Shown here one piece after another: positions 46,619-54,801 of a stretch of DNA of 64,000 bases (its first letter is position 1; each line of letters opens with the position of its first letter). A program made the position numbers and the translations under genes. Location: NCBI GenBank assembly GCA_965116865.1, contig OZ220727.1:496001-560000 (forward strand). Direction: 5' to 3'. The DNA is from Aldehydirespirator sp965116865 (GTDB lineage: Bacteria; Actinomycetota; Acidimicrobiia; Acidimicrobiales; Aldehydirespiratoraceae). The notes under the pieces were generated by a model. That model was not told where the DNA came from. It ran no database searches and worked only from the letters and a program-made list of their open reading frames with translations.

Positions 46619-49228
46619 CTAACCGACGACAACGTCGTGGGCATGCACAGCTAGCTCGCAGGCCACCGAGAGTTCGGGTCCTTCGGCCGTGGTCAGCTCG
46701 CTGATGCGACCGGCGGCTCCGATGTCGCCGGCAACAGTGGCCAGCACGGCGAGCCGCTCGGGAGTGTCGGTCACCGTGGCTCGCAGCACCTCGGTGCGCA
46801 GCGGCCGCTTGGCCTCGGACTTGGCCCTGCGCACCTCGCCCAGCACCGCCGCGGCCACCACGCCGGGCAGCGCCCCCGCGTCGCCTGCGACGGCTCGCGG
46901 CGGCCCGGACTGGGGCCACGCCGACGCGTGGACGGAACCGTCGTGCCACCAGCTCCACACCTCCTCGGCAACGAAGGGCATGAACGGAGCGAACAGCTGC
47001 TGCATCACTCCGAGCGCGGTCCGCAGCGCCCGCCGGGCCGACACCGACGCGTCCGGGCCCTGCTCCCCGTAGGCCCGGGCCTTCACCAGTTCCAGATGGT
47101 CGTCGGTGAAGGCCCAGAAGAACGACTCGGTGCGCTCCAAAGCCCGGGCGTAGTCGAACGACTCCAAGGCCCGGGTGGCCTCGTCGACCAGGTCGGCCAG
47201 ACGGTGCAGCATCGAGCGGTCCAGCGTCTCGGTGACGTCGCCGTCTCCGGGATCGTCGAAGCGCAGCACGAACTTGGAGGCGTTGAGCAGCTTGACGGCC
47301 AGGCGCCGGCCGATGCGGAACTGCTGCTCGTCGAAGGCGGTGTCGGTGCCGGGACGGCCGCAGGCGGCCCAGTAGCGGACCGCGTCGGCGCCGTAGCGTT
47401 CCAGCAGGTCGGTGGGCATCTGCACGTTGCCGCGCGACTTGGACATCTTCTTGCGGTCGGGGTCGAGTATCCATCCCGACAGCGCGCAGTTGTGCCACGG
47501 CACGGTGTCGGCGTCGAAATGGGCCCGCACCACCGTCGAGAACAGCCAGGTTCGGATGATGTCGTGGGCCTGGGGCCGCATGTCCATCGGGAACGTGGCC
47601 GCGTGGAGGGCCTCGTCGGTGCGCCAGCCGGTGGCGATCTGAGGCGTGAGCGACGAGGTGGCCCAGGTGTCCATCACGTCGGGGTCGCCCGCGAAGCCGC
47701 CGGGCCGGGCCCGCTGCGACTCGTCGTAGCCGGGCGGGCAGTCCGAGGACGGGTCCACCGGCAGGGTGCCGGGTTCGGGCTGGATCGGGTCGTCCCACTC
47801 GGGCGAGCCGTCTGCGTCGAGGCGGTACCACAGCGGGATGGGCACGCCGAAGAACCGCTGGCGGCTGATGAGCCAGTCGCCGTTGAGCCCGGCGATCCAG
47901 TTCTCGAAGCGGGCCTGCATGTAGGCCGGCGCCCAGTTCATCTGCGAGCCCCGCTCGATGAGGGCCCGGCGCAGGCCGTCGTCGCGTCCGCCGTTGCGGA
48001 TGTACCACTGGCGGCTGGACACGATCTCCAGCGGCCGGTCGCCCTTCTCGAAGAACTTGACCGGATGGGTGATGGGGCGGGGCTCGCCGTCGATGTCGCC
48101 CGACTCGGCGAACACGGATGCGATCTCGGTGCGGGCCTGCACTGCGGTCTTGCCGGCCAGGCGGGCGTAGGCGGCCCGGCCCGCGGGCGACTCGACGGCC
48201 GCGGGCGGCTCGGCTGCCAGGCGCCCGTCGCGCCCGATCACGGTGCGCACCGGCAGGTCGAGCTCGCGCCACCAGGTCACGTCGGCGGTGTCGCCGAACG
48301 TGCAGATCATGGCGATGCCGGTGCCCTTGTCGGGGTCGGCCAGGGGATGGGCCAGAACCGGCACCTCCACGTCGAACAAAGGGGTGCGCACCGTCGAACC
48401 GAACCGCGGCCGGTAGCGGCCGTCGTCGGGATGGGCCACCAGGGCCACGCACGACGGCACCAGCTCGGGCCGGGTGGTGTCGATCCAGATGTCATCGCCG
48501 TCAGGGCTGCGGAACCGCAGTTTGTGGTAGGCGCCTGGCATCTCCCGGTCGTCGAGCTCGGCCTGGGCCACCGCGGTCTGGAAGGTCGTGTCCCACAGCG
48601 ACGGGGCCTCGATCTGGTAGGCCTCGCCCCGGCCGAGGTTCTCCAGGAAGGCGAGCTGCGACACCCGGCGACAGTGGGAGTCGATGGTGGCGTAAGTGCG
48701 GGTCCAGTCCACCGACAGCCCGATGCGCCGGAACAGATCCTCGAATGCTTTCTCGTCGGAGGCGGTGAGCTCCTCGCACATCTCGATGAAGTTGGGCCGG
48801 CTGACCGCGATGGTCGGGCGCTTGGCCACCGCCGAGGGCCGACCGGCGTCGCTCGGGGCAGCGAAGTCGGGGTTGTAGGGCAGCGAGGGGTCGCAGCGCA
48901 CGCCGTAGTAGTTCTGCACCCGGCGCTCGGTGGGCAGTCCGTTGTCGTCCCATCCCATCGGGTAGAACACGGCCCGGCCGGCCATGCGCCGGTGGCGGGC
49001 GATGATGTCGGTGTGGGTGTAGCTGAACACGTGGCCCACGTGCAGCGAGCCGCTGACGGTCGGCGGCGGAGTGTCGATGGAGAACACCTCGGCTGGGGGC
49101 CGCGCCTCGTCGAACCGGTAGATCCCCGACGCCTCCCACACCTTGTCCCATTTGGCCTCGAGGCCTTCCAGAACAGGCTTGTCGGGGACCGCAGCCGGGC
49201 GCGGCGTCTGGTCGGCGAGTCGGCTCAT
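46619..49228 (-). CDS. valS: Valyl-tRNA synthetase
   Basis: Class I aminoacyl-tRNA synthetase of 869 aa that charges tRNA-Val. The HIGH-type motif is PPPTVSGSLHVGHVFSYTHT and the KMSKS motif is DRKKMSKSRGNV. The CP1 editing domain with TTRPELVPSCVALVAHP lies between them, and the anticodon-binding domain follows (RALESFDYARALERTESFFW). Start at ATG 49228 (MSRLADQTPRPA). A much longer open frame upstream overlaps the helicase gene and is not real. A duplicated 37-bp element lies 20 bp upstream of the start, in the leader. Confidence 0.95.
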   Translation of the reverse strand: MSRLADQTPRPAAVPDKPVLEGLEAKWDKVWEASGIYRFDEARPPAEVFSIDTPPPTVSGSLHVGHVFSYTHTDIIARHRRMAGRAVFYPMGWDDNGLPTERRVQNYYGVRCDPSLPYNPDFAAPSDAGRPSAVAKRPTIAVSRPNFIEMCEELTASDEKAFEDLFRRIGLSVDWTRTYATIDSHCRRVSQLAFLENLGRGEAYQIEAPSLWDTTFQTAVAQAELDDREMPGAYHKLRFRSPDGDDIWIDTTRPELVPSCVALVAHPDDGRYRPRFGSTVRTPLFDVEVPVLAHPLADPDKGTGIAMICTFGDTADVTWWRELDLPVRTVIGRDGRLAAEPPAAVESPAGRAAYARLAGKTAVQARTEIASVFAESGDIDGEPRPITHPVKFFEKGDRPLEIVSSRQWYIRNGGRDDGLRRALIERGSQMNWAPAYMQARFENWIAGLNGDWLISRQRFFGVPIPLWYRLDADGSPEWDDPIQPEPGTLPVDPSSDCPPGYDESQRARPGGFAGDPDVMDTWATSSLTPQIATGWRTDEALHAATFPMDMRPQAHDIIRTWLFSTVVRAHFDADTVPWHNCALSGWILDPDRKKMSKSRGNVQMPTDLLERYGADAVRYWAACGRPGTDTAFDEQQFRIGRRLAVKLLNASKFVLRFDDPGDGDVTETLDRSMLHRLADLVDEATRALESFDYARALERTESFFWAFTDDHLELVKARAYGEQGPDASVSARRALRTALGVMQQLFAPFMPFVAEEVWSWWHDGSVHASAWPQSGPPRAVAGDAGALPGVVAAAVLGEVRRAKSEAKRPLRTEVLRATVTDTPERLAVLATVAGDIGAAGRISELTTAEGPELSVACELAVHAHDVVVG

Positions 49229-49247
49229 GCGGGCGTCAACGCTAACC

Positions 49248-49359
49248 GAGTGTCCTGTCGAGCGGCGACCCTGGCCTGTGCGAGGTGGACCGAGGCATCG
49301 GTGCCGGCCCGAGCCGGTGTCGGAGTGTCCTGTCGAGCGGCGACCCTGGCCTGTGCGAG
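49248..49359. repeat. R-S-R element in the valS leader (R 37 bp, S 38 bp)
   Basis: R (start GAGTGTCCTGTCGAGCGG, end GGCCTGTGCGAG) is present identically at 49248-49284 and 49323-49359, with 38 unrelated bases between (start GTGGACCGAGGC). It lies just upstream of the valS start codon, between valS and the UvrD gene. Confidence 0.85.
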
Positions 49360-49440
49360 TGCCGCTGCGCCCGCGGCCTCGTAGCGCGCTGACAGGACAC
49401 GGTCGGGGCCGGGAGGCTGCTGAGCGGGAGCCGTCGGCCC

Positions 49441-51186
49441 TCAGCGGCCTCGGCGGGCCTGGAGTTGTTGGCGGGCACGGGCCAAAGCCGCTCGGTGGTC
49501 GACTTTGGCGGTGCCGGCACCGGATGCCGCGGCGATCGCCTCCAGCCACGGCGACGGCTTCCGCTCGACGGACTGTCCGCCGAGGTCGCGGCGGTCGCAC
49601 CACAGGACGTGCAGCTCCTGTTCGGCTCTGGTTGCGGCCACGTGGAGCAGGCGGCGCTCCTCGGCGCGGGCCGCGGCGGTGCGGGCGTGGGCGATGGGCA
49701 CGAACCCGTCCTCCAAGCCGACGAGATGGACGACGGGCCACTCCAGTCCCTTGGCGGCATGGAAGGTCATCAGATCGACTCCGTCCGACGACGGCGCCGA
49801 GCGGCTGTCGGCTCTCAGCGCGGCGACGAAGGCGTCCACCGTGGAGTCGGGGTCGAGCGACAGGTGGTCGTCGGCGTACTCCAGGAGCGCCTCGACGTCG
49901 GCTCGGGCCTCGGGCGTGTCCGCGACGGCCGGCCTCCGGGAGGCGGTCCCGGCGCCGGCCGGATCGCGCAGCCGCTCGCGGGCGTCGGCCGCGCACGAGG
50001 CGAGGCGGGCGTCGGGAGGCCAGGCCTCCAGCAGGGCCGTCGTCCCGAGCCGGCCGAGCAGGCTGCTCTCGGATACGGCCGCCACCGGGATGCTCTGGCG
50101 TGCCAGCGCCTTGCGGAGCGGGTCGAGCAGGGCGTTGGTGCGGGCCAGCACCGCCTGCCGCCGCCACGACGAGCCGGGCCGATGGTGCCGCCGAACCGCT
50201 CGGGCCAGCACCGCGGCCTCGTCGGCGCCGTCGCAGACTGTGACCGTCGGGTCCTGCCACGACGGCCGCGCCGCGGGCTGGGGCGGCCGGCCGAGGATCC
50301 GTCCCGCCGCGGCGAGGATCTCGGGGGTGGACCGGAAGTTGGCGCGCATTTGCAGCACCGCGCAGCCGGGCAGGTGGTCGCCTACGGTGCCGATCAGTTC
50401 GGGATCGGCGCCGTTCCATCCGTAGATCGCCTGGTCGGGGTCGCCCACCACCAGCAGCGTCGAGTCCGGGCCGAGCCACGACTCCAGAAGGGCGAACTGC
50501 AGCGGGTTGATGTCCTGGAACTCGTCGACGAGGAGGTGCTGGTGGAGCCAGCGGTGGGCCGCCGCGTGCTTCGGCTCGGTCTCCATCACCTCCAAAGAGC
50601 GGGCCAGCACGTCGTCGAAGTCGAGGAGGCGGCGCCTTCGCTTGGCCGACCCGTAGTCGGTGAAGAGCTGGACGAAACGGTCGGCCCGCCCCAACGGGAG
50701 CCGCCGGCCGGCGGCCCGGGCCGCTGCCGGGTAGTCCTCGGGCGCCACCAGCCGGGCCCGGCACCAGCCGATCTCGTTGACGATGCCGGTCACCGCGGCA
50801 CGGTCGGCCCGGGGCTGCAGCTCCGATATCAGCCGGCCGGGGTTCTCGAGGATCCGGGGCGGGCGCCTGCCGGTGTCGGCGGCGTGACGGCGCAGCTGGG
50901 CCAGGGCGACGGCATGGAACGTCCCGGCCCGCACCGCGTCGTTGAGGCCCAGCCCTCGCAGCCGGGACCGCAGCTCGCGGGCGGCCCGCCGGGTGAACGT
51001 CACCGCCAGCGTGCGCCGAGGGTCGGCGCGGCCCTGGCCGGCCTGCCATGCGATGCGCCTCGTCAACACGCGGGTCTTGCCGGAGCCGGCGCCCGCGACG
51101 ACGCAGAGCGGCGACGCCCGGGTGGTCACCGCGTCGCGCTGCTCGGGTGTCAGGCCCGCTAGCAGAGGATGTTCCGGCTCGGCCAC
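49441..51186 (-). CDS. UvrD/PcrA-family DNA helicase
   Basis: SF1A 3'-5' helicase of 581 aa. Walker A AGAGSGKTRVLTRRI, Ia LAVTFTRRAARELRSR, Walker B HLLVDEFQDINPLQ, motif III VVGDPDQAIYGWNGA, motif IV MRANFRSTPEIL, motif V MTFHAAKGLEWPVV and motif VI HVAATRAEQELHVLW are complete. It resembles actinobacterial UvrD2 but has no HRDC domain, ending in a basic tail (ALARARQQLQARRGR). Role in DNA repair or recombination. Gene direction and spacing suggest possible co-transcription with valS downstream. Confidence 0.88.
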   Translation of the reverse strand: MAEPEHPLLAGLTPEQRDAVTTRASPLCVVAGAGSGKTRVLTRRIAWQAGQGRADPRRTLAVTFTRRAARELRSRLRGLGLNDAVRAGTFHAVALAQLRRHAADTGRRPPRILENPGRLISELQPRADRAAVTGIVNEIGWCRARLVAPEDYPAAARAAGRRLPLGRADRFVQLFTDYGSAKRRRRLLDFDDVLARSLEVMETEPKHAAAHRWLHQHLLVDEFQDINPLQFALLESWLGPDSTLLVVGDPDQAIYGWNGADPELIGTVGDHLPGCAVLQMRANFRSTPEILAAAGRILGRPPQPAARPSWQDPTVTVCDGADEAAVLARAVRRHHRPGSSWRRQAVLARTNALLDPLRKALARQSIPVAAVSESSLLGRLGTTALLEAWPPDARLASCAADARERLRDPAGAGTASRRPAVADTPEARADVEALLEYADDHLSLDPDSTVDAFVAALRADSRSAPSSDGVDLMTFHAAKGLEWPVVHLVGLEDGFVPIAHARTAAARAEERRLLHVAATRAEQELHVLWCDRRDLGGQSVERKPSPWLEAIAAASGAGTAKVDHRAALARARQQLQARRGR

Positions 51187-51306
51187 CGTCCGACCCTAGG
51201 AGAGTGATGGGCAAGTCCCGAACGGCGCGGTCCCCGCTCGCGAAACCCCCAGGTCAGAGGCTTGCGCGTCACATGGGATCAGCATTGCACAGCAGTCTCC
51301 CAAGGC

Positions 51307-51486
51307 CGTGGACGTTCGGGCGGCGCGGCGAAATCTCCGGAAACCAAAGGAGGCGCTGGTATGGCAGTCGTAATACTCTCGTGGACGTTCGGGCGGCGCG
51401 GCGAAATCTCCGGAAACCAAAGGAGGCGCTGGTATGGCAGTCGTAATACTCTCGTGGACGTTCGGGCGGCGCGGCGAAATCTCCGG
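51307..51486. repeat. (R-S)2-R array upstream of lysS (R 34 bp, S 39 bp)
   Basis: R (start CGTGGACGTTCGGGCGG, end AAATCTCCGG) occurs at 51307, 51380 and 51453 with a 73-bp period. S is relatively AT-rich and reads AAACCAAAGGAGGCGC, then TGGTATGGCAG and GTAATACTCT. It thus contains a good Shine-Dalgarno (AAAGGAGG) followed by ATG nine bases later, which may create extra translation starts. Confidence 0.9.
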
Positions 51487-51559
51487 CGGCTAGAGTCGCG
51501 TCCCGCCCGACGCGCCGCGCGCGGGACTTGGAGACGCGTGCAAGCCTTGGAGAGGTTCC

Positions 51560-53656
51560 ATGACCTGGATTGACGCGATCCTCGACGGGTGTCCGTCGCC
51601 GATGGTGGTCAACGACTCCAAGACGCCGAGCGGGGTGGCCCACGTCGGATCGCTGCGCGGCGTTCTCATCCATGACGCCCTGGCCCGGGCGACCCGCCGG
51701 CGAGGGATGGACGCCCGGTTCATCTACGGATGCGACGACATGGATCCCGTCGACGAGACGCCCCACGGCACCGGCGAGCACTTCCGCGGCTGCCTGGGTG
51801 TGCCGCTGTTCCAGGCGCCTCCGCCGCCGGGGCTGACCGGCGGGAGCATGGCCGAAGCGTATTTCGGGGAGTTCGCCTCCACTTTCGGTCCTCTGGGGGT
51901 GGACGCCGACTTCTACTCGATGAGCGCCCTCTACCGGTCGGGGCGGCTCGACGCGACGATCGACGCCTACCTGCGGGCCGCCCCGAAGGTGCGGGAGGTC
52001 TACCGGCGCGAGACGGGCAGCGTCAGGCCGCCGGACTGGTTGCCGTTCCAGCCGATCTGCGAGGCGTGCGGCCGGATCGGCACCACCTACGCATCCGACT
52101 ACGACGGCGAGACCGTCGCCTACGAATGCCGCACGGACCTTGTGGTTTGGGCCGAGGGCTGCGGCGCCGCCGGGCGCAGGAGCCCGTTCGGCGGCAGCGG
52201 CAAACTGCCCTGGAAGCTCGAATGGGCCGCCAAGTGGAAGGTGTTCGGGGTGTCGCTCGAAGGGGGCGGCAAGGACCACATGGGCGCCGGAGGGTCGCAC
52301 AAGGTCGCGGCCGCGCTGGCACGCGAAGTCCTCGACTGCGACGTGCCGGCCTCGTTCGGGTACGAGTTCTTCACCCTGGCCGGAGCCAAGATGAGCTCGT
52401 CGAAAGGCATCGGGGCCACAGCCCGCGAGCTTGTCGACCTCCTGCCGGCGGAGCTGCTCCGCTACCTCGTGCTGCGGGTCCAGCCCCGCAAGGCCGTCGA
52501 CTTCGCGCTCGACACAGCCGGCGTCACGAGGGCGTTCTCCGAGTACGAGAAGCTGTGGCGGACGCTGCCCGACCGCGGGCCGGCACAACGGCTGCTCTTC
52601 GCGCTGTCGCAGCCCGACGCCGAGGCCGACGCTGCGCCGGCGCCCGGTTACAGCCCGCCGTTCGACACGCTGGTGAGCGTCGTGCAGCAGCCGCACATCG
52701 ATCTCGACGAGCATCTGGAGCGTCTGGGGCGCACCAGCCTGTCGAACGTCGAACGCGAGTGGATCGAACGCAAGCGCAGGACCGCCGAGTCGTGGTCGAG
52801 CCGGTTCTCCGAGCTGGCGGCCCGCCTGACGGTGACGGAGGACTTCGCCCGGGCGGCTCGCCGGCTCACCAACCACCAGCGGTCGTTCCTGTCGGTGTCG
52901 TCGAGGCTGCTGGAGCGTCTCCCGGCCTGGAACGCCGCCGACATCCAGGGCGCGCTGTTCGACGCCGTGCGCATCGTCGGGATCGACCCGGCCGAGGCCT
53001 TCGCCGCCTTCTACGAGCTGTTCTTCGGCGGGCCGGAGGGTCCCCGTGCGGGCTCGTTCCTCGAGTTCTTCGGCAGACGCGACGCGTGCTGCCGGCTGGG
53101 GGCCGTCACCTATTCGTACCGAGCGCTGGCGGAGGCCACCGCCATGCCTCGGCACCGGTGGGAGCGGGCCGTCTCGGAGGCGGTGTCGGGCGGTCGCAGC
53201 GTGTCGTTCCTGCCGGTGTGGGCCGGTGCCGCCGCCGACGAGCGGTCGGAGTCAGACGGCGCCCCGGGACCCGTCGACGCCGGCGCTACGAGCGGCAGCA
53301 CCCCGGTCGGGTGCAGGTCGGAGTCAGACGGCGCCCCGGGACCCGTCGACGCCGGCGCTACGAGCGGCAGCATCCCGGTCGGGTGCAGGTCGGAGTCAGA
53401 CGGCGCCCCGGGACCCGTCGACGGACTCGGTGTCGTGGAGTTCTTCTTCTCGGACACCAAGAACCGAACGGGGGCGGAGAGGACGATCTTGGAGGTGGCC
53501 GGCGGCCGCGGGGCGCAGGATCGTGATCCAGTCCGGTCGTTCCGCCGCGGGGCGCGGTCGTATCTGGCCGGCCTGCTGGGCGTGCCCGAGGCCGACGTCT
53601 GCATCCGCAGCGACAGTCCGTTCGGCACCCTCGACGGCAGGGGCGTCGTCGCCTGA
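51560..53656 (+). CDS. lysS: Class I lysyl-tRNA synthetase with C-terminal extension
   Basis: Archaeal-type (class I) LysRS found in some actinobacteria, charging tRNA-Lys. The HIGH-like motif is TPSGVAHVGSLRG, and the KMSKS loop is GAKMSSSKGIGATARE. A Cys-rich insert (CEACGRIG) and the helical anticodon domain are present. After about residue 555 an in-frame array adds three copies of SESDGAPGPVD with AGATSGSTPVGC between. The chain then continues with a further 80-residue domain (VVEFFFSDTKNRTGAERTIL and SYLAGLLGVPEADVCIRSD) not part of standard LysRS. At 698 aa it is clearly longer than usual. No class II lysS is visible here. Confidence 0.88.
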   Translation: MTWIDAILDGCPSPMVVNDSKTPSGVAHVGSLRGVLIHDALARATRRRGMDARFIYGCDDMDPVDETPHGTGEHFRGCLGVPLFQAPPPPGLTGGSMAEAYFGEFASTFGPLGVDADFYSMSALYRSGRLDATIDAYLRAAPKVREVYRRETGSVRPPDWLPFQPICEACGRIGTTYASDYDGETVAYECRTDLVVWAEGCGAAGRRSPFGGSGKLPWKLEWAAKWKVFGVSLEGGGKDHMGAGGSHKVAAALAREVLDCDVPASFGYEFFTLAGAKMSSSKGIGATARELVDLLPAELLRYLVLRVQPRKAVDFALDTAGVTRAFSEYEKLWRTLPDRGPAQRLLFALSQPDAEADAAPAPGYSPPFDTLVSVVQQPHIDLDEHLERLGRTSLSNVEREWIERKRRTAESWSSRFSELAARLTVTEDFARAARRLTNHQRSFLSVSSRLLERLPAWNAADIQGALFDAVRIVGIDPAEAFAAFYELFFGGPEGPRAGSFLEFFGRRDACCRLGAVTYSYRALAEATAMPRHRWERAVSEAVSGGRSVSFLPVWAGAAADERSESDGAPGPVDAGATSGSTPVGCRSESDGAPGPVDAGATSGSIPVGCRSESDGAPGPVDGLGVVEFFFSDTKNRTGAERTILEVAGGRGAQDRDPVRSFRRGARSYLAGLLGVPEADVCIRSDSPFGTLDGRGVVA
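53244..53423. repeat. (R-S)2-R array inside lysS (R 36 bp, S 36 bp)
   Basis: Three R copies (start GGTCGGAGTCAGACGG, end ACCCGTCGACG) at 53244, 53316 and 53388 enclose two 36-bp S copies (start CCGGCGCTACGAGCGG), which differ at one base. The unit equals 24 codons. With R-S removed the frame is still open, so lysS tolerated the insertion between two domains. Confidence 0.95.
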
Positions 53657-54309
53657 CCACGTTCCTGGCCCCGGCCTGAAGCTGCGCATGGACTCCCGCA
53701 CCTGCGGAAGCGAGGAAGGACGGCAACCGTGCCGACTGCGTCGGGGGCATGGCGCGGCAGCCGGGTGCCGTCGGACAGCTCCGCGAACCGTGCCGGCTGC
53801 GTCGGGGCCGCGACCACAGCATCCAGCTGCCACCGGACAGAGTCGGGCAGCTCCGCGAACCGTGCCGGCTGTGTCGGGGGCATGGACTCCCGCACCTGCG
53901 GGAGCGAGCGGTAGGTGACGCCGGGCACGAACGTCGGGCTGAGGGGACTCCCGCGCCTGCGGGAGAGAGCGCATCCGCACGAGCCCGGCGGGGACAGGGT
54001 CGCGGGTCGGGGGGCGGGGTTGGGGGCACTGACGACGCCGTGCTGGAGTGCGCCGTCGACGTTCCGCGAGGGGGCCGGGGCGGGGACAGGGTCGCGGGGC
54101 GGGTCCGTTGCCGCTGGGCGGGGCGCGAGTTTGAGCGTGCAATATTTGAGTATGCACGTGCAGGTCGCGGGGCGGGTCTGTTGCCGCTGGGCGGGGCGCA
54201 GGCCGTGAACACTCGCAGGTTGGCGATGGCCGTCGGGTCCGTTGCCGCGGGGCGGGGCGCGTCCACATGAGCCCGCTGCTGGTACCGGCGGCGGCGGTAC
54301 TGTCTGACG
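53657..54309. repeat. Intergenic mosaic of nested R-S elements
   Basis: This 650-bp gap is almost entirely repeat. GCTCCGCGAACCGTGCCGG with flanks (38 bp) recurs at about 53770 and 53842, 72 bp apart, with a 34-bp S. GCATGGACTCCCGCACCTGC recurs at about 53687 and 53880 and, diverged, at 53944. A 37-bp R (GGTCGCGGGGCGGGTC start, GGGCGGGGCGC end) lies at 54090 and 54163 around an AT-richer 36-bp S (start GAGTTTGAGCGTGCAA). A third partial R near 54235 follows a different 35-bp S. No gene can be supported; long open frames here are products of the repeats. Confidence 0.8.
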
Positions 54310-54654
54310 GTGTTCCTGATCGACGCTGTCCGCTTCGAGCGACTGGTGGGCGAGGCCCTCGATGCGCTGCCCCCCGCGCTGGGCGAGATGATGGAGAATG
54401 TCGTGGTCGTGGTGGAGGACGTCCATCCCCACGACGATCTTCTCGGCCTCTACGAGGGGGTGCCGCTCACCGAGCGGGAGGACTACGGCGGGATGGTGAT
54501 GCCCGACCGTGTGACTGTTTACCGGCTGCCGATCTGCGAGGTGTGCGACAGCGAGGACGAGCTGCTCGACGAGATCGCGGTGACCGTGGTGCATGAGGTG
54601 GCCCACCATTTCGGCATCGACGACGACACTTTGCACCGGCTCGGCTGGGACTGA
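54310..54654 (+). CDS. Zincin-like metallopeptidase family protein (DUF1025-like)
   Basis: A small 114-aa protein with the minimal zinc protease motif VVHEVAHHFGIDD near the C-terminus (HExxH plus Asp). The N-terminal part FERLVGEALDALPPALGEMM is typical of this short actinobacterial family, thought to be a reduced zincin fold of unknown substrate. GTG start at 54310. It precedes the TPP riboswitch and thiamine transporter genes but is probably transcribed separately. Confidence 0.85.
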   Translation: MFLIDAVRFERLVGEALDALPPALGEMMENVVVVVEDVHPHDDLLGLYEGVPLTEREDYGGMVMPDRVTVYRLPICEVCDSEDELLDEIAVTVVHEVAHHFGIDDDTLHRLGWD

Positions 54655-54699
54655 CCGCGCCGTCGTCGGCGAGGCCGTGTAGCCTGCGGCGGCAAGGAA

Positions 54700-54798
54700 A
54701 GACCGGGGAGCTCGGGACAGCCGGGCTGAGAGGGCGTCCAGGCAATCGCCGCGGCGTCGACCCGCCGACCTGATCTGGGTAATGCCAGCGGAGGAAGC
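54700..54798 (+). promoter_or_regulatory. TPP riboswitch (THI element)
   Basis: The two conserved TPP-aptamer blocks are present: CCGGGCTGAGAGGGCG at 54721 and ACCTGATCTGGGTAATGCC at about 54768, followed by AGCGGAGGAAGCCCC. The block between them forms the variable P3 arm (GCAATCGCCGCGGCG). The aptamer ends 3-5 bp before the ThiB-type ATG at 54802, and its last stem includes the GGAGGAA ribosome-binding site. TPP binding should therefore block translation initiation, the usual mode in high-GC actinobacteria. Confidence 0.93.
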
Positions 54799-54801
54799 CC
54801 C

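Noticed and set aside
46619..51214. A 1531-aa open frame covering valS and the region upstream
   Set aside because: Its first 660 codons overlap the UvrD gene in another frame and have no homology; the valS start is the ATG at 49228.
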